NCBI GenBank assembly: GCA_017456005.1
Contig: JAFTLJ010000096.1
Coordinates: forward strand, 1 to 64,000
Reading direction: 5' to 3'
Origin: Clostridia bacterium
GTDB lineage: Bacteria; Bacillota; Clostridia; Oscillospirales; CAG-272
Length of the DNA: 64,000 nucleotides
Every line of letters starts with the position of its first letter. The first letter of the stretch is position 1. Positions 37,201-46,442 of this stretch are shown here, piece after piece. Both the position numbers and the translations under genes were made by a program. The notes beneath the pieces were generated by a model, which did no database searches, was not told the DNA's origin, and worked only from the letters and a program-made list of their open reading frames with translations.

Positions 37201-37827
37201 TTAATTGAACTTTGAGATTATTACAAGCAGCAAGCCCTTTTCAAGCGTTATTTCTGCGGTTTCCGCAGTTATCTCATTACTAAGACCAAGGGGAAAACGG
37301 TTTGTGAGAGTGCCCCTCGAAAGAGGGTATTTAACACCGGAAAGGCTGATGCCGCTTGCTTCGGCATCGTATGAAAAGACGGAAAGAGAATGACCGATTT
37401 TGCGCGCAAGCTTTGTTTTGCCGGGTGAGAGCATAAAGGCTGTATTTTCGCCGTCTGTAATGGTTATATCGAGTCCATGCTTCTTGCCGTAGGCCAGCAT
37501 CTGAAGATTAGCAAAGGTGTGATCAAGCCTTCCGCTGATACCGCCCACGATGGTTATTTCCGTATATCCGTGTGCCGCAGCCGCCTTTACGCAGAGCATG
37601 CTGTCGGCATCGTCTTTTTCTACAGGGAATCGCAAGACTTCCGTGCTTTCCGGAAAGGATATTGGTGCCCCTGTATCGAAATCGCCTATTATAAGGTCGG
37701 GCTTTATGCCTTGTGCCATGGCCGTGGGGAATGAATTGTCTGCACAGATGACAAAATCATCTGTGCAGATTTCTATTGTTTCGCGGATTTTATTTTTGAG
37801 GCAAGGGGTGATAATAATTGCTTTCAT
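37201..37827 (-). CDS. Thiamine pyrophosphokinase
   Basis: A 208-residue enzyme converting thiamine to thiamine diphosphate with ATP. The N-terminal domain shows CADNSFPTAMAQGIKPDLIIGDFDTG and EKDDADSMLCV, the ATP/Mg2+ site of the family; GGISGRLDHTFAN is the next conserved loop, and the C-terminal beta domain holds the thiamine site (SGVKYPLSRGTLTN). It lies 9 bases after thiT under the same TPP riboswitch, so imported thiamine is phosphorylated by its operon partner. Often called thiN or TPK; I give no symbol because naming varies. Confidence 0.93.
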   Translation of the reverse strand: MKAIIITPCLKNKIRETIEICTDDFVICADNSFPTAMAQGIKPDLIIGDFDTGAPISFPESTEVLRFPVEKDDADSMLCVKAAAAHGYTEITIVGGISGRLDHTFANLQMLAYGKKHGLDITITDGENTAFMLSPGKTKLARKIGHSLSVFSYDAEASGISLSGVKYPLSRGTLTNRFPLGLSNEITAETAEITLEKGLLLVIISKFN

Positions 37828-37836
37828 TATATAAAT

Positions 37837-38655
37837 TTAACTTTCTTTTGTTTTTTGTGCGGATTTTTGTATTATGAGGAGCACGGCGGCAATTACAAAA
37901 GCCACAGCGGTTACGGTGATTACTTCCATCCAGTTTACAGAGGAAATGGCTGTGATAGTAAATTCACCTGTTTCTTTATTTTGTAGCTTTTCGAAAATTT
38001 CGGCAACGTCAAATATAACGGCACCGCAAACGAGAAGACCTGCCGCAGGCTTTGCCCAGAATATATCGTTTTCTTCTTTTTCGGAAACCATGCGTTTGGG
38101 GGCAGCAGGGCGAAAATCTACAAGCGAACCGACGTAGAGCGCTGCAACCGCTAAAACTATTGTTTCGGGAATCATATATGTTGCGTTATAAATGAAGGAA
38201 TATGCGAGCGCCGCCGCCGTGGGAATGGAAATGCCTGCCCAAACAGTAGCGCCGGCAATAACGTGAAATGCATAGCGAATAACGGAAAAGAGGAGTGCGC
38301 CTGCTGTAAGAGCTGCAGCTTGATTTTTCAGGACTTTGCGGAATACACCCGAAATGCCGACAAAGGTGAATGCAAGAATGTAATCGAGCATTACGATAGC
38401 TACGGCACTTTGCCATGAGGTGGCATAGGAAAGAGCCGAAAGCCCCAGAACGAGCTGCAATGCGGCGTGCACCGCGCCTGCGAAAAGACCTGTTTTTAAA
38501 CCGTATCTGTACGCTATTATAACCATCGGAAGTGCAGAGGCGATGGTTACAGAGCCGCCGTATGGCATATCGGCAAGCTTCAAAACGCTTAATACGGTAG
38601 AAAGAGCTATCATTATAGCGCTTTCTGTAAGCAATTTTGTTTTTGTAGGTTTCAT
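37837..38655 (-). CDS. thiT: Energy-coupling-factor thiamine transporter S component ThiT, with C-terminal extension
   Basis: A 272-residue membrane protein. Residues 1-182 are a standard ThiT: KLADMPYGGSVTIASALPMVI, YRYGLKTG, SYATSWQSAVAIVMLDY and the substrate-binding region around RYAFHVIAG. The usual protein ends near 190 residues; here ~80 more residues follow, with two additional hydrophobic helices (about 199-217 and 245-263). The energising EcfA/EcfT module is not in the window. AGGAGGG precedes the ATG. Expression is controlled by the TPP riboswitch at 38762-38855. Family is sure; the role of the extension is unknown. Confidence 0.9.
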   Translation of the reverse strand: MKPTKTKLLTESAIMIALSTVLSVLKLADMPYGGSVTIASALPMVIIAYRYGLKTGLFAGAVHAALQLVLGLSALSYATSWQSAVAIVMLDYILAFTFVGISGVFRKVLKNQAAALTAGALLFSVIRYAFHVIAGATVWAGISIPTAAALAYSFIYNATYMIPETIVLAVAALYVGSLVDFRPAAPKRMVSEKEENDIFWAKPAAGLLVCGAVIFDVAEIFEKLQNKETGEFTITAISSVNWMEVITVTAVAFVIAAVLLIIQKSAQKTKES

Positions 38656-38682
38656 TTTGAAAACCCTCCTGTAAATATAAAT

Positions 38683-38711
38683 TTACCGCACCGAAAAGAT
38701 CCGTGCGGTAA
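38683..38711 (-). promoter_or_regulatory. Expression-platform hairpin of the TPP riboswitch
   Basis: A 9-bp TTACCGCAC/GTGCGGTAA stem between the aptamer and the thiT ribosome site. It has no T-run, so translation control (or weak termination) is more likely than a classic terminator. Confidence 0.55.
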
Positions 38712-38761
38712 TTATATAACAAGAGAAAAATTCCACATATAATGTGAAAACTTTATATAAT

Positions 38762-38855
38762 CTTCCTACGCCGGTATTATCCGTTTCAGGTTAAAGGGTT
38801 CTCGGAAAAATATCCTCATCTCAGCCGACTATTTTATCAGCACCCCCGACTATTC
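38762..38855 (-). ncRNA. TPP (THI element) riboswitch
   Basis: On the minus strand the conserved parts are all present and in order: GGGGGTGCT near the 5' end, GGCTGAGATGAGGA, ACCCTTTAACCTGAA, and GGATAATACCGGCGTAGGAAG at the 3' end. This is the thiamine-diphosphate aptamer. It sits between a strong promoter and thiT-thiamine pyrophosphokinase, exactly the genes it is known to control; TPP binding should switch the operon off. Confidence 0.96.
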
Positions 38856-38871
38856 AGTTGCGGTTTACTAT

Positions 38872-38900
38872 ATGATAATACAAAATAAGCGTTTTGTCAA
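38872..38900 (-). promoter_or_regulatory. Promoter of the thiamine operon
   Basis: On the minus strand TTGACA, 17 bases, TATCAT, about 17 bases before the riboswitch. Confidence 0.8.
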
Positions 38901-39155
38901 GGTTATTTATCAATTTTCGGCAAAACCGTCATACGTAGCTTGCGATTTGATTTTTGCAATATTCATATTTCTCTCTGAAAATAAACAGAATATTTTTTCT
39001 ATTCTAATTATATAATAGTATGGGCAATATTGCAATAGCGTGAAAAAAATTGGTATTTTTTTGCGCTTTTTGAATTGTTTGTGCGATTTTTGGCAAACAA
39101 TTTGCCAAAGTGATTGAAATTCACAATTTATTAACAAAAAAATGGAGGAAAAGTC

Positions 39156-39184
39156 TTGACAAAAAGTCATTTTAGTGGTAAATT
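39156..39184 (+). promoter_or_regulatory. hrcA operon promoter
   Basis: TTGACA, 17 bases, TAAATT, directly upstream of the CIRCE element. Confidence 0.75.
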
Positions 39185-39195
39185 CTTTATAGAAG

Positions 39196-39222
39196 TTAGC
39201 ACTTGATGCTTTTGAGTGCTAA
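39196..39222 (+). promoter_or_regulatory. CIRCE operator (HrcA binding site)
   Basis: TTAGCACTT, nine bases, GAGTGCTAA: one mismatch to the consensus TTAGCACTC-N9-GAGTGCTAA. Placed between the -10 box and hrcA, as in other Firmicutes, so HrcA represses its own operon. Confidence 0.95.
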
Positions 39223-39239
39223 AAAGTGAAGGTGATGAA

Positions 39240-40307
39240 ATGTCCGGCGAACTTATTTACGGCGGTCCTCTCTCGGAGAGAAAAAAACGAATACTTCGTT
39301 CCATAATAGACGCCCATATCGCTATGGGCGAACCTATCGGTTCCAAATACCTTGTCACTTCCGCAGAAATCCCGTTTTCGTCTGCCACCATACGCAACGA
39401 AATGGCAGAGCTTACGGAGATGGGTTATCTTGAACAGCCGCATACTTCTGCGGGGCGCGTGCCCACACAGCTCGGCTACCGATTCTATGTGGATTCGCTT
39501 ATGGAAAGCTACAAGCTTACCGCCACGGAAATAGTGGCGCTCAACAATATGTTGAAAAGCAAAATAGGCGAGCTTGATACGATAATACAGAGCGCCTCCA
39601 AGCTGGTGGCAAACCTTACGAACTATACTTCGGTTGCCATTAAAGCGAGCGAAAGAGAAACGGTGCGCGCGTTTTCGCATATGGTGCTTGACGAGCATAA
39701 CTTTCTTATGGTTATGAAAATGAGCGGCGAAAACGTAAAGACTAAACAGGTGCACACAGACATCGTGCTCGATGAAAACAACGTTTCGCGCCTTATGTCG
39801 CTTTTCAACGCATATTGCGTGGGGGTAACGCCCGAGGATATAACGTACGCAACCATAGTTAAAATGGAGAGCGCTATGGGAAGTGCCGCAGCGCTCGTAA
39901 ACCCTGCTGTAAAAGCTTTTTACGATGCGGTGGCTACGTCTACGGATTCCAACGTAAGGTTCGAGGGTGTTAACAAGTTGCTCGAATACCCCGAGTTTTC
40001 CAGCGTAGACCAGCTTAAAAGAGTGTTCTCTATGATAGAGAACAAGGAAGATTTCCTCGATATGCTTTCAAATTCCGACAGGAACAAAATAAACGTTTTT
40101 ATCGGTGACGAGGAAAGCCGCTTTGCTTCCAATTCCGCGTTTATTTTCCGCCCGCTGACGGTAGACGGCAAGGTAATAGGCGCGATAGGCGTTTTCGGCC
40201 CGAGCCGAATGGATTATTCCAAGGTTATCTCCACAGTGGAATATTTAACGCAGAAAATAACAGGTATAATAGAAGGAAGGGCACTGCCCGAACCGGGTGA
40301 AGAATAG
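39240..40307 (+). CDS. hrcA: Heat-inducible transcription repressor HrcA
   Basis: A 355-residue repressor that binds CIRCE and is kept active by GroEL (family knowledge). The N-terminal winged helix shows RKKRILRSIIDAHIAMGEPIGSKYL and SSATIRNEMAELTEMGYLEQPHTSAGRVPT; the rest is the GAF-like/dimerisation part, ending near the IGVFGPSRMDYSKVI block. The ATG has AAGGTG upstream; a GTG eight codons earlier lies in the CIRCE element. First gene of hrcA-grpE-dnaK-dnaJ-prmA. Confidence 0.97.
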   Translation: MSGELIYGGPLSERKKRILRSIIDAHIAMGEPIGSKYLVTSAEIPFSSATIRNEMAELTEMGYLEQPHTSAGRVPTQLGYRFYVDSLMESYKLTATEIVALNNMLKSKIGELDTIIQSASKLVANLTNYTSVAIKASERETVRAFSHMVLDEHNFLMVMKMSGENVKTKQVHTDIVLDENNVSRLMSLFNAYCVGVTPEDITYATIVKMESAMGSAAALVNPAVKAFYDAVATSTDSNVRFEGVNKLLEYPEFSSVDQLKRVFSMIENKEDFLDMLSNSDRNKINVFIGDEESRFASNSAFIFRPLTVDGKVIGAIGVFGPSRMDYSKVISTVEYLTQKITGIIEGRALPEPGEE

Positions 40308-40342
40308 CCCAACCGATTTTATATATTGAAAGGAAACCTATA

Positions 40343-40864
40343 ATGGACGAAAAAGTAAAAGAAGCCCCCGAAACGGAGCTTGAAAAGGAAGAAACAGCTT
40401 CCGAAGAAACAAATACTGAAAGCACGGAAACCCAAAAGCTTTCCGAAGAGCTTGAAGAAACAAAAAGAAAATACCTTGTAATGCTCGCGGAATACGATAA
40501 CTTCCGCAAAAGAGCGCAGAAGGAACGCGAAAACGCATACGGCGATGCTTATGCAGATGCTCTTTCGGCTCTTCTCCCCGTTTTCGATAACCTCGAGCGC
40601 GCAAGCACATTTGCGGGCGGCGACGGCATGGCAGAGGGCATTACGATGATAATTCATCAGTTTGAAGCTGCGCTCAAAAATATGGGCGTGGAAGCATACG
40701 GTGCCGTGGGCGACGAATTCAACCCCAATTTGCACAACGCGATTATGCAGGAAGAAAACGAGGAATACGGCGAGAACGCTATTTCCGAGGTTTTCCAGAA
40801 GGGCTATAAGCGCGGCGAGAAAATCATTCGTTTTGCAATGGTAAAGGTTGCAAACTGCGGTTAA
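40343..40864 (+). CDS. grpE: Nucleotide exchange factor GrpE
   Basis: A 173-residue co-chaperone that releases ADP from DnaK. A Glu/Thr-rich disordered N-terminus (1-45) leads into the coiled coil, then LAEYDNFRKRAQKERENAYGDAYADALSALLPVFDNLERA-type signature (starting near residue 50) and the beta domain with GVEAYGAVGDEFNPNLHNAIMQEE. AAAGGA precedes the ATG. Second gene of the heat-shock operon. Confidence 0.96.
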   Translation: MDEKVKEAPETELEKEETASEETNTESTETQKLSEELEETKRKYLVMLAEYDNFRKRAQKERENAYGDAYADALSALLPVFDNLERASTFAGGDGMAEGITMIIHQFEAALKNMGVEAYGAVGDEFNPNLHNAIMQEENEEYGENAISEVFQKGYKRGEKIIRFAMVKVANCG

Positions 40865-40952
40865 ATAAAGAAAAATAGCATAAGTTAATAAAATCATTCA
40901 TAAACATATAAAATAATTTAAGAAAACAGATTTTTTACGGAGGATATATATT

Positions 40953-42773
40953 ATGGGAAAAATCATTGGTATCGACCTTGGTACAACAAACTCTTGCGTG
41001 GCCGTATTTGAAGGTGGCGAACCTTCTGTTATCACAAACCCCGAAGGTGCGAGAACAACACCTTCCGTTGTAGCTTTCAACAAAGCCGGCGAAAGACTTG
41101 TTGGCCAGGTTGCTAAAAGACAGAGCATCACAAACCCCACAAAAACGATCATGAGTATCAAACGCCATATGGGTTCCGACCACAAGGTTGAGATCGACGG
41201 CAAAAAATACACACCCCAGGAAATTTCCGCTATGATTCTTCAGAAGCTTAAAGCAGACGCGGAAGCTTACCTCGGCACAAGCGTAACACAGGCTGTTATC
41301 ACAGTTCCCGCATACTTCTCTGACTCCCAGCGTCAGGCAACAAAGGACGCAGGCAAGATAGCAGGTCTTGAAGTTATGCGTATCATCAACGAGCCCACAG
41401 CGGCAGCGCTCGCTTACGGTGTAGACAAAGAAGAGATCGACCAGAAGGTTATGATCTTCGACCTTGGCGGCGGTACATTCGACGTTTCCATTCTCGAAAT
41501 TTCCGACGGCGTATTTGAAGTTCTTGCTACAAACGGTAACACAATGCTCGGTGGCGACGACTTCGACAACAGAGTTATCGATTGGATCGCAGACACGTTC
41601 AAGAAAGAAGAGGGCATCGACCTCAGAAACGACAAATCTGCCCTCCAGCGCCTCAAAGAAGCTGCAGAAAAAGCGAAGATCGAGCTTTCCGGTATGACAA
41701 GTGCAAACATCAACCTTCCCTTTATCACAGCTGATGCAACAGGCCCCAAACACTTCGATGCAACGCTCACACGTGCTGAGTTCGACAGAATCACGGCAGA
41801 CCTTGTTGCCGCTACACTCGAGCCCTGCCGCAAAGCGCTTTCCGATGCAGGTCTTTCCATTTCCGAAATCGACAAAGTGCTTCTCGTAGGCGGTTCCACA
41901 AGAATCCCTGCCGTTCAGGAAGCTGTTAAGAAATTCACAGGCAAAGAACCCTTCAAGGGCATCAACCCCGACGAATGCGTTGCTATCGGCGCGGCTATCC
42001 AGGGCGGCGTTCTCGGCGGCGAGGTTAAAGACCTCCTCCTTCTCGACGTAACACCCCTTTCTCTCGGTATCGAAACACTCGGCGGCGTTTGCACAAGAAT
42101 TATCGAACGCAACACCACGATTCCCGTTAAGAAATCCCAGGTATTCTCTACAGCGGTAGATAACCAGCCCTCTGTTGAAATCCACGTTCTTCAGGGCGAA
42201 CGCGAGCTCGCAAGCGGCAACACAACGCTCGGCAGATTCTCGCTCGACGGCATTCTTCCTGCACGCAAAGGCGTTCCTCAGATCGAAGTTACATTCGATA
42301 TAGACGCAAACGGTATCGTTAACGTAACTGCAAAAGACCTCGGCACAGGCAAAGAACAGCACGTTACTATCACTTCCTCCACAAATATGAGCAAGGAAGA
42401 TATCGACCGTGCGGTTAAAGATGCAGAAAAATTTGCAGACGAAGACAGAAAAGTTAAAGAAGCTGTAGATACAAAGAACGAAGCAGAAGCGCTTCTTTAC
42501 CAGAGCGAAAAAACGCTCGAAGAAATGGGCGATAAGGTAGACGCAGAGGATAAAGCAAAAGCTCAGGCAGAAGCAGATAAGCTCCGCGAAGCGCTCAAAT
42601 CCGACAACACGGAAACAATCAAAGCGGCTATCGAGGCTTTCAAGAAAGTATTCTATGAAATTGCCGAAAAGCTCTATAAAGCAAACGCTCCCCAGGATGC
42701 ACAGGGTGGTGCACAGGGCGGCTTCCAGAACGACGACGGCAGCTTCAACGCAGATTTCACGGAAAAGAAATAA
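40953..42773 (+). CDS. dnaK: Molecular chaperone DnaK (Hsp70)
   Basis: A 606-residue Hsp70. The ATPase domain begins [18 protein letters not shown] and includes the phosphate loops [10 protein letters not shown] and [13 protein letters not shown]. The peptide-binding domain (from about 375) follows an [17 protein letters not shown] linker and ends in the helical lid and a Gly/Gln-rich tail. An 88-base gap with GGAGG separates it from grpE. Codon use is strongly biased, as expected for an abundant protein. Confidence 0.98.
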   Translation: MGKIIGIDLGTTNSCVAVFEGGEPSVITNPEGARTTPSVVAFNKAGERLVGQVAKRQSITNPTKTIMSIKRHMGSDHKVEIDGKKYTPQEISAMILQKLKADAEAYLGTSVTQAVITVPAYFSDSQRQATKDAGKIAGLEVMRIINEPTAAALAYGVDKEEIDQKVMIFDLGGGTFDVSILEISDGVFEVLATNGNTMLGGDDFDNRVIDWIADTFKKEEGIDLRNDKSALQRLKEAAEKAKIELSGMTSANINLPFITADATGPKHFDATLTRAEFDRITADLVAATLEPCRKALSDAGLSISEIDKVLLVGGSTRIPAVQEAVKKFTGKEPFKGINPDECVAIGAAIQGGVLGGEVKDLLLLDVTPLSLGIETLGGVCTRIIERNTTIPVKKSQVFSTAVDNQPSVEIHVLQGERELASGNTTLGRFSLDGILPARKGVPQIEVTFDIDANGIVNVTAKDLGTGKEQHVTITSSTNMSKEDIDRAVKDAEKFADEDRKVKEAVDTKNEAEALLYQSEKTLEEMGDKVDAEDKAKAQAEADKLREALKSDNTETIKAAIEAFKKVFYEIAEKLYKANAPQDAQGGAQGGFQNDDGSFNADFTEKK

Positions 42774-42784
42774 AATTTTAAAAA

Positions 42785-42812
42785 CGAGGGCGGGCGCTTT
42801 TGTCCGCCCTTG
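42785..42812 (+). terminator. GC-rich hairpin between dnaK and dnaJ
   Basis: AGGGCGG/CCGCCCT core stem extended by wobble pairs, T4 in the loop, no T-run after it. More likely a stabiliser or partial terminator that lowers dnaJ relative to dnaK. Confidence 0.55.
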
Positions 42813-42846
42813 TTGAAGTCATATAAGTATTAGGACGGAGAACATA

Positions 42847-43995
42847 ATGAAAGATTGCTATGAAGTTCTCGGTGTGGAAAAAAGCGCGAGCGATGCGGAA
42901 ATTAAATCTGCCTACAGAAAACTTGCAAAAAAATACCACCCCGATATGAACCCCGACAATAAAGAGGCGGAAGAAAAATTTAAAGAAGTAAACGATGCGT
43001 ATGCGATCCTTTCCGATCCCGAAAAGCGCAAAATGTTCGATACCTATGGCGCGGCTGCTTTCGAGCAAGGTGGCATGGGCGGCGGTGGCGCAGGCTACGG
43101 CGGCTTCGGCGGTATGGATTTCGACCTTGGCGACATATTCGGCGACCTTTTCGGCGGCGGCTTTGGCGGTATGGGCGGTGGCGGCAGTGGCCGCAGAAAC
43201 GGCCCTGTGCGCGGCGACGACCTTTTGCAGAGAGTTTATATTTCCTTTGAGGAAGCCGCATTCGGCTGCAAAAAGGATATAAAATACACCAGAGTTGAAA
43301 AATGTAAAGATTGCGGCGGCAACGGTGCCGCACCCGGCACGCGCCCACAGACTTGCTCGAAATGCGGCGGTACGGGCAGAATGACCGTTCAGCAGAGAAC
43401 CCCCTTCGGCATGATGCAGAGCACGCGCGCGTGTGACGCCTGCGGCGGCATGGGCGAAACTATTGCAAACCCCTGCAAAAATTGCCGCGGCACGGGTGTG
43501 CAGAGCGTTTCCAAAACGCTGGAGATGAATATTCCTGCAGGTATCGACCACGGCCAGAGAATAACGGCGCGCGGTATGGGTAACGAGGGCACGCGCGGCG
43601 GCGGTGCCGGAGACCTTTACGTTTCCGTAAACGTTCGCCCTCATCCTATATTCGAGCGTGACGGCTTTGACATTTACTGCGAAATTCCAATCACGTTTAC
43701 GGATGCGGCACTCGGTGCGGAGATTTCCGTGCCTACTCTCGAAGGAAAAACAACCTACGACATTCCGGAGGGAACGCAACCCGGCACAACATTTACCATA
43801 AAACAGCAGGGTATTCCCAACATAAACGGCAGGGGCAGGGGCGACCTTATTTTCAAGGTTGCAGTGGAAGTGCCCAAAAACCTTACGGGCGCGCAAAAAG
43901 ATGCTTTGCGCAAATTTGCAGAGCAGTGCGGCAAGGGGAACTATTCCAAAAAAGAAAAATTCTTCTCTAAAATCTTTGGAAAGGACAGTAAATAA
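42847..43995 (+). CDS. dnaJ: Chaperone protein DnaJ
   Basis: A 382-residue type I Hsp40. J domain 1-70 with the essential HPD ([11 protein letters not shown]) and helix IV, a Gly-rich segment (75-120), the zinc domain with four CxxCxGxG motifs (first CKDCGGNG, last CKNCRGTG), then the substrate-binding beta domains. It stimulates DnaK ATPase. CGGAG lies ahead of the ATG. The stop overlaps the prmA start by one base. Confidence 0.97.
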   Translation: MKDCYEVLGVEKSASDAEIKSAYRKLAKKYHPDMNPDNKEAEEKFKEVNDAYAILSDPEKRKMFDTYGAAAFEQGGMGGGGAGYGGFGGMDFDLGDIFGDLFGGGFGGMGGGGSGRRNGPVRGDDLLQRVYISFEEAAFGCKKDIKYTRVEKCKDCGGNGAAPGTRPQTCSKCGGTGRMTVQQRTPFGMMQSTRACDACGGMGETIANPCKNCRGTGVQSVSKTLEMNIPAGIDHGQRITARGMGNEGTRGGGAGDLYVSVNVRPHPIFERDGFDIYCEIPITFTDAALGAEISVPTLEGKTTYDIPEGTQPGTTFTIKQQGIPNINGRGRGDLIFKVAVEVPKNLTGAQKDALRKFAEQCGKGNYSKKEKFFSKIFGKDSK

Positions 43996-44921
43996 TGAAG
44001 TGGAACCAGCTTAAAGTTAATTGCGACACGGCAGAGCTCGATACTGTGGCGGCTGTTATGTCAATGCTCGACGAAGGGCTTATGATAGACGATTACAGCG
44101 ATGCTATGGAGGGCGCAAACAAGGTTTACGGCGAGCTTGTGGACGAAAGCATACTCACGGCAGACGTAACGCGCGCCGCAGTAAGCATTTTTGTGGAGGA
44201 AAGTGTGAATTTGGAGGGATATTTCGAGTTTATCAAATCTCACCTCTCTGCGCTTAGCGGTAAATATGATATAGAAGTTATTTCCTCCGACGAAGACGAC
44301 TGGAGATATGCTTGGAGAAAATACTACAAGCCCACGCGCATAGGCAAAAACCTTATAATCGTGCCGGACGGCGACTCCTACGAGGCGGCGGAGAGCGACG
44401 TGCGCATAGATCTAGAGCCGGGGCTTGCTTTTGGTACGGGTACGCACGAAACCACGCGCCTTTGCGCGGCTTTCCTTGAAGAATACGTAAAAGGCGGCGA
44501 TTATATGCTCGACGTTGGTGCAGGCAGCGGTATTCTTGCCATTTGCGCTTCCAAGCTTGGCGCAGAATACTGCGCGGCTTGCGATATCGACCCCATAGCG
44601 GTGCGCACGGAAAAAGAAAATGCGCTTCTCAACGGTTGTACAAATATAGACTGCTTTGTTTCGGACCTTCTTTCCGATGTTACGCTTAAAGAGGGCAGAG
44701 CATACGATATCGTTACGGCAAATATAGTGGCAGACATTATTATAAAAATGTCGCCCGAAATCGGTGCTTTTGTGAAAAACGACGGTCTTGTTATAACCTC
44801 CGGTGTTATCTGTGAGCGCGAAGCAGAGGTAGATGCGGCTATGGCGGCAGGCGGCTTTGAAAAGGTTACTTCCAAGTATGACGGCGGCTGGTGCGCAGGC
44901 GTGTTCAAGAAAATAAAATAA
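43995..44921 (+). CDS. prmA: Ribosomal protein L11 methyltransferase PrmA
   Basis: A 308-residue SAM-dependent enzyme that trimethylates L11. Start [10 protein letters not shown], then YAWRKYYKPTRIGKNLIIVPDGD, PGLAFGTGTHETTRLC, the SAM loop DVGAGSGILAICASKLG and the NIVADIIIKM motif are all conserved. It overlaps dnaJ by one base (TAATG), the usual chaperone-operon arrangement in Firmicutes, and is the last gene of the operon. Confidence 0.95.
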   Translation: MKWNQLKVNCDTAELDTVAAVMSMLDEGLMIDDYSDAMEGANKVYGELVDESILTADVTRAAVSIFVEESVNLEGYFEFIKSHLSALSGKYDIEVISSDEDDWRYAWRKYYKPTRIGKNLIIVPDGDSYEAAESDVRIDLEPGLAFGTGTHETTRLCAAFLEEYVKGGDYMLDVGAGSGILAICASKLGAEYCAACDIDPIAVRTEKENALLNGCTNIDCFVSDLLSDVTLKEGRAYDIVTANIVADIIIKMSPEIGAFVKNDGLVITSGVICEREAEVDAAMAAGGFEKVTSKYDGGWCAGVFKKIK

Positions 44922-44945
44922 TTTGAAAAAAATATACAAAAATCT

Positions 44946-44974
44946 TTGACAAATGAAAAAAGATGTTGTATAAT
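44946..44974 (+). promoter_or_regulatory. Consensus promoter in front of a short hairpin transcript
   Basis: TTGACA, 17 bases, TATAAT, a perfect sigma-A promoter 24 bases after prmA. It points at the hairpin at 44988-45033 rather than directly at a gene. Confidence 0.75.
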
Positions 44975-44987
44975 AATAAAACAATCA

Positions 44988-45036
44988 GCAAGCGGGAATG
45001 ATACAGGCAATATCTTCCCGCTGTGCTTTTGTGTTT
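44988..45036 (+). ncRNA. Candidate short RNA or prmA terminator
   Basis: AGCGGGAA/TTCCCGCT (44991-44998 and 45015-45022) extended outside by GC pairs and inside by GATA/TATC, then a T-rich tail. Transcription from the upstream consensus promoter would start near 44981 and end here after 50-60 bases. It may instead be the terminator of the heat-shock operon. The remaining ~120 bases before the next promoter hold nothing I recognise. Confidence 0.4.
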
Positions 45037-45162
45037 AAGGCTTTTTTTGAATTTTTTCGCCCAAACTCTGCGCTAAATGACATTTTTTAGGAATTTTTTT
45101 GCGTTTGGTGTAATATATACGAGAAAAAATGCGATATTTTATATATTTTTACAAGAAAACTA

Positions 45163-45191
45163 TTGAAATTTAACAAAATGTGAGTTAAAAT
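45163..45191 (+). promoter_or_regulatory. Promoter of the CdaR-type regulator
   Basis: TTGAAA, 17 bases, TAAAAT, about 60 bases before the start; a second TATAAT-like box lies at 45205-45210. Confidence 0.6.
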
Positions 45192-45252
45192 ATATACTGT
45201 AAAATATAATAACAGAGAGTTACTCACAATTTTTGAAAGGGGATTACATAAA

Positions 45253-46341
45253 ATGTCAGGAAGACTTTTTCAAGGTGTTATTCACCAAATGAAAGATGCT
45301 ATCGGCCGCACCATCGGCGTTATAGATGAAAACGGCGCTGTTATTGCTTGCAGCGACCTTATGAAAATAGGCGAAACAAGACAGGCTGTAAAGGAGGAAA
45401 TGATATACTCCGCAGAATCTGTTGTATACTCCGGCTATACTTACCGTACCATGGCTTCGGATTCCCACCCGGAATACATAGTATTCGTTGAAGGTGAGGA
45501 CGTTATGGCGGATAAATTCGCTATGATACTTGCGATTTCCTTTAACAATATCAAGAGTTTCCACGATGATAAATACGATAAAACGTCTTTTATCAAAAAT
45601 ATACTGCTTGATAATATTCTCCCCAGCGATATTTACGTAAAGAGCAAGGAGCTCCACTTCGCATCCGACGTTACGCGCGTAGTGTTCCTTCTCAAATTCA
45701 ATACGAACGGCGAAACATCTCCTTATGATATAATCCTCAATATGTTCCCTAATACAAACCAGGATTACGTTATAAGCATGGGCGAAAACGACGTCGTTCT
45801 CGTTCGTGAGCTCAAGCCCGCGACGGTAGACCTCCACGAAACGGAAAAGATAGCAAAAACCATTGCAGATACAATAGCTTCCGATTTCTTTACAAAGGTT
45901 TCCATCGGTATCGGTACACCCGTAACAAATATAAAAGACGTTTCCCGTTCCTACAGAGAAGCACAGGCGGCGCTCGAGGTTGGCAGAGTTTTCGATACGG
46001 ATAAAAACATAATAAGCTACGAAAACCTCGGCATCGGCAGACTTATCTACCAGCTACCCACAACGCTTTGCGAAATGTTTTTGAACGAAGTATTCCAGAA
46101 GAGCTCGCTCGATTCGCTCGACCGCGAAACGCTGCTCACCATTCAGTGCTTCTTTGAAAACAACCTCAACGTTTCCGAAACGTCCAGAAAAATGTTTGTT
46201 CACAGAAATACGCTCGTATACCGACTTGACAAGATCAAGAAGATAACAGGTCTTGACCTTCGTGAATTCGAAAACGCTATTACATTTAAGGTTGCGCTCA
46301 TGGTTAAGAGCTATCTTTCCTACAAGCCCAACAGATATTGA
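45253..46341 (+). CDS. CdaR/PucR-family transcriptional regulator
   Basis: A 362-residue regulator. The first ~110 residues are the sugar-diacid-recognition-type sensor (FQGVIHQMKDAIGRTIGVIDENGAVIAC). The middle is a GGDEF-like degenerate domain (VSIGIGTPVTNIKDVSRSYREAQAAL), and the end is the PucR C-terminal helix-turn-helix, FFENNLNVSETSRKMFVHRNTLVYRLDKI. AAAGGGG lies before the ATG. CdaR proteins activate sugar-acid genes, but no such genes are adjacent; here it precedes a protease and greA, so its targets are unknown. Confidence 0.9.
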   Translation: MSGRLFQGVIHQMKDAIGRTIGVIDENGAVIACSDLMKIGETRQAVKEEMIYSAESVVYSGYTYRTMASDSHPEYIVFVEGEDVMADKFAMILAISFNNIKSFHDDKYDKTSFIKNILLDNILPSDIYVKSKELHFASDVTRVVFLLKFNTNGETSPYDIILNMFPNTNQDYVISMGENDVVLVRELKPATVDLHETEKIAKTIADTIASDFFTKVSIGIGTPVTNIKDVSRSYREAQAALEVGRVFDTDKNIISYENLGIGRLIYQLPTTLCEMFLNEVFQKSSLDSLDRETLLTIQCFFENNLNVSETSRKMFVHRNTLVYRLDKIKKITGLDLREFENAITFKVALMVKSYLSYKPNRY

Positions 46342-46355
46342 TTTAAGCCAAAATC

Positions 46356-46402
46356 AAGCGACCCCGCCGCAAAAGCCAAACGCGGCAGGTTCGCTTTCTG
46401 TG
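46356..46402 (+). terminator. Terminator of the CdaR-type gene
   Basis: Outer AGCGA/TCGCT and inner GCCGC/GCGGC stems close a loop, followed by TTTCTG. Confidence 0.7.
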
Positions 46403-46442
46403 TATATATATTACAATTTTCTTGTGTATGTTTGAGGTATTT

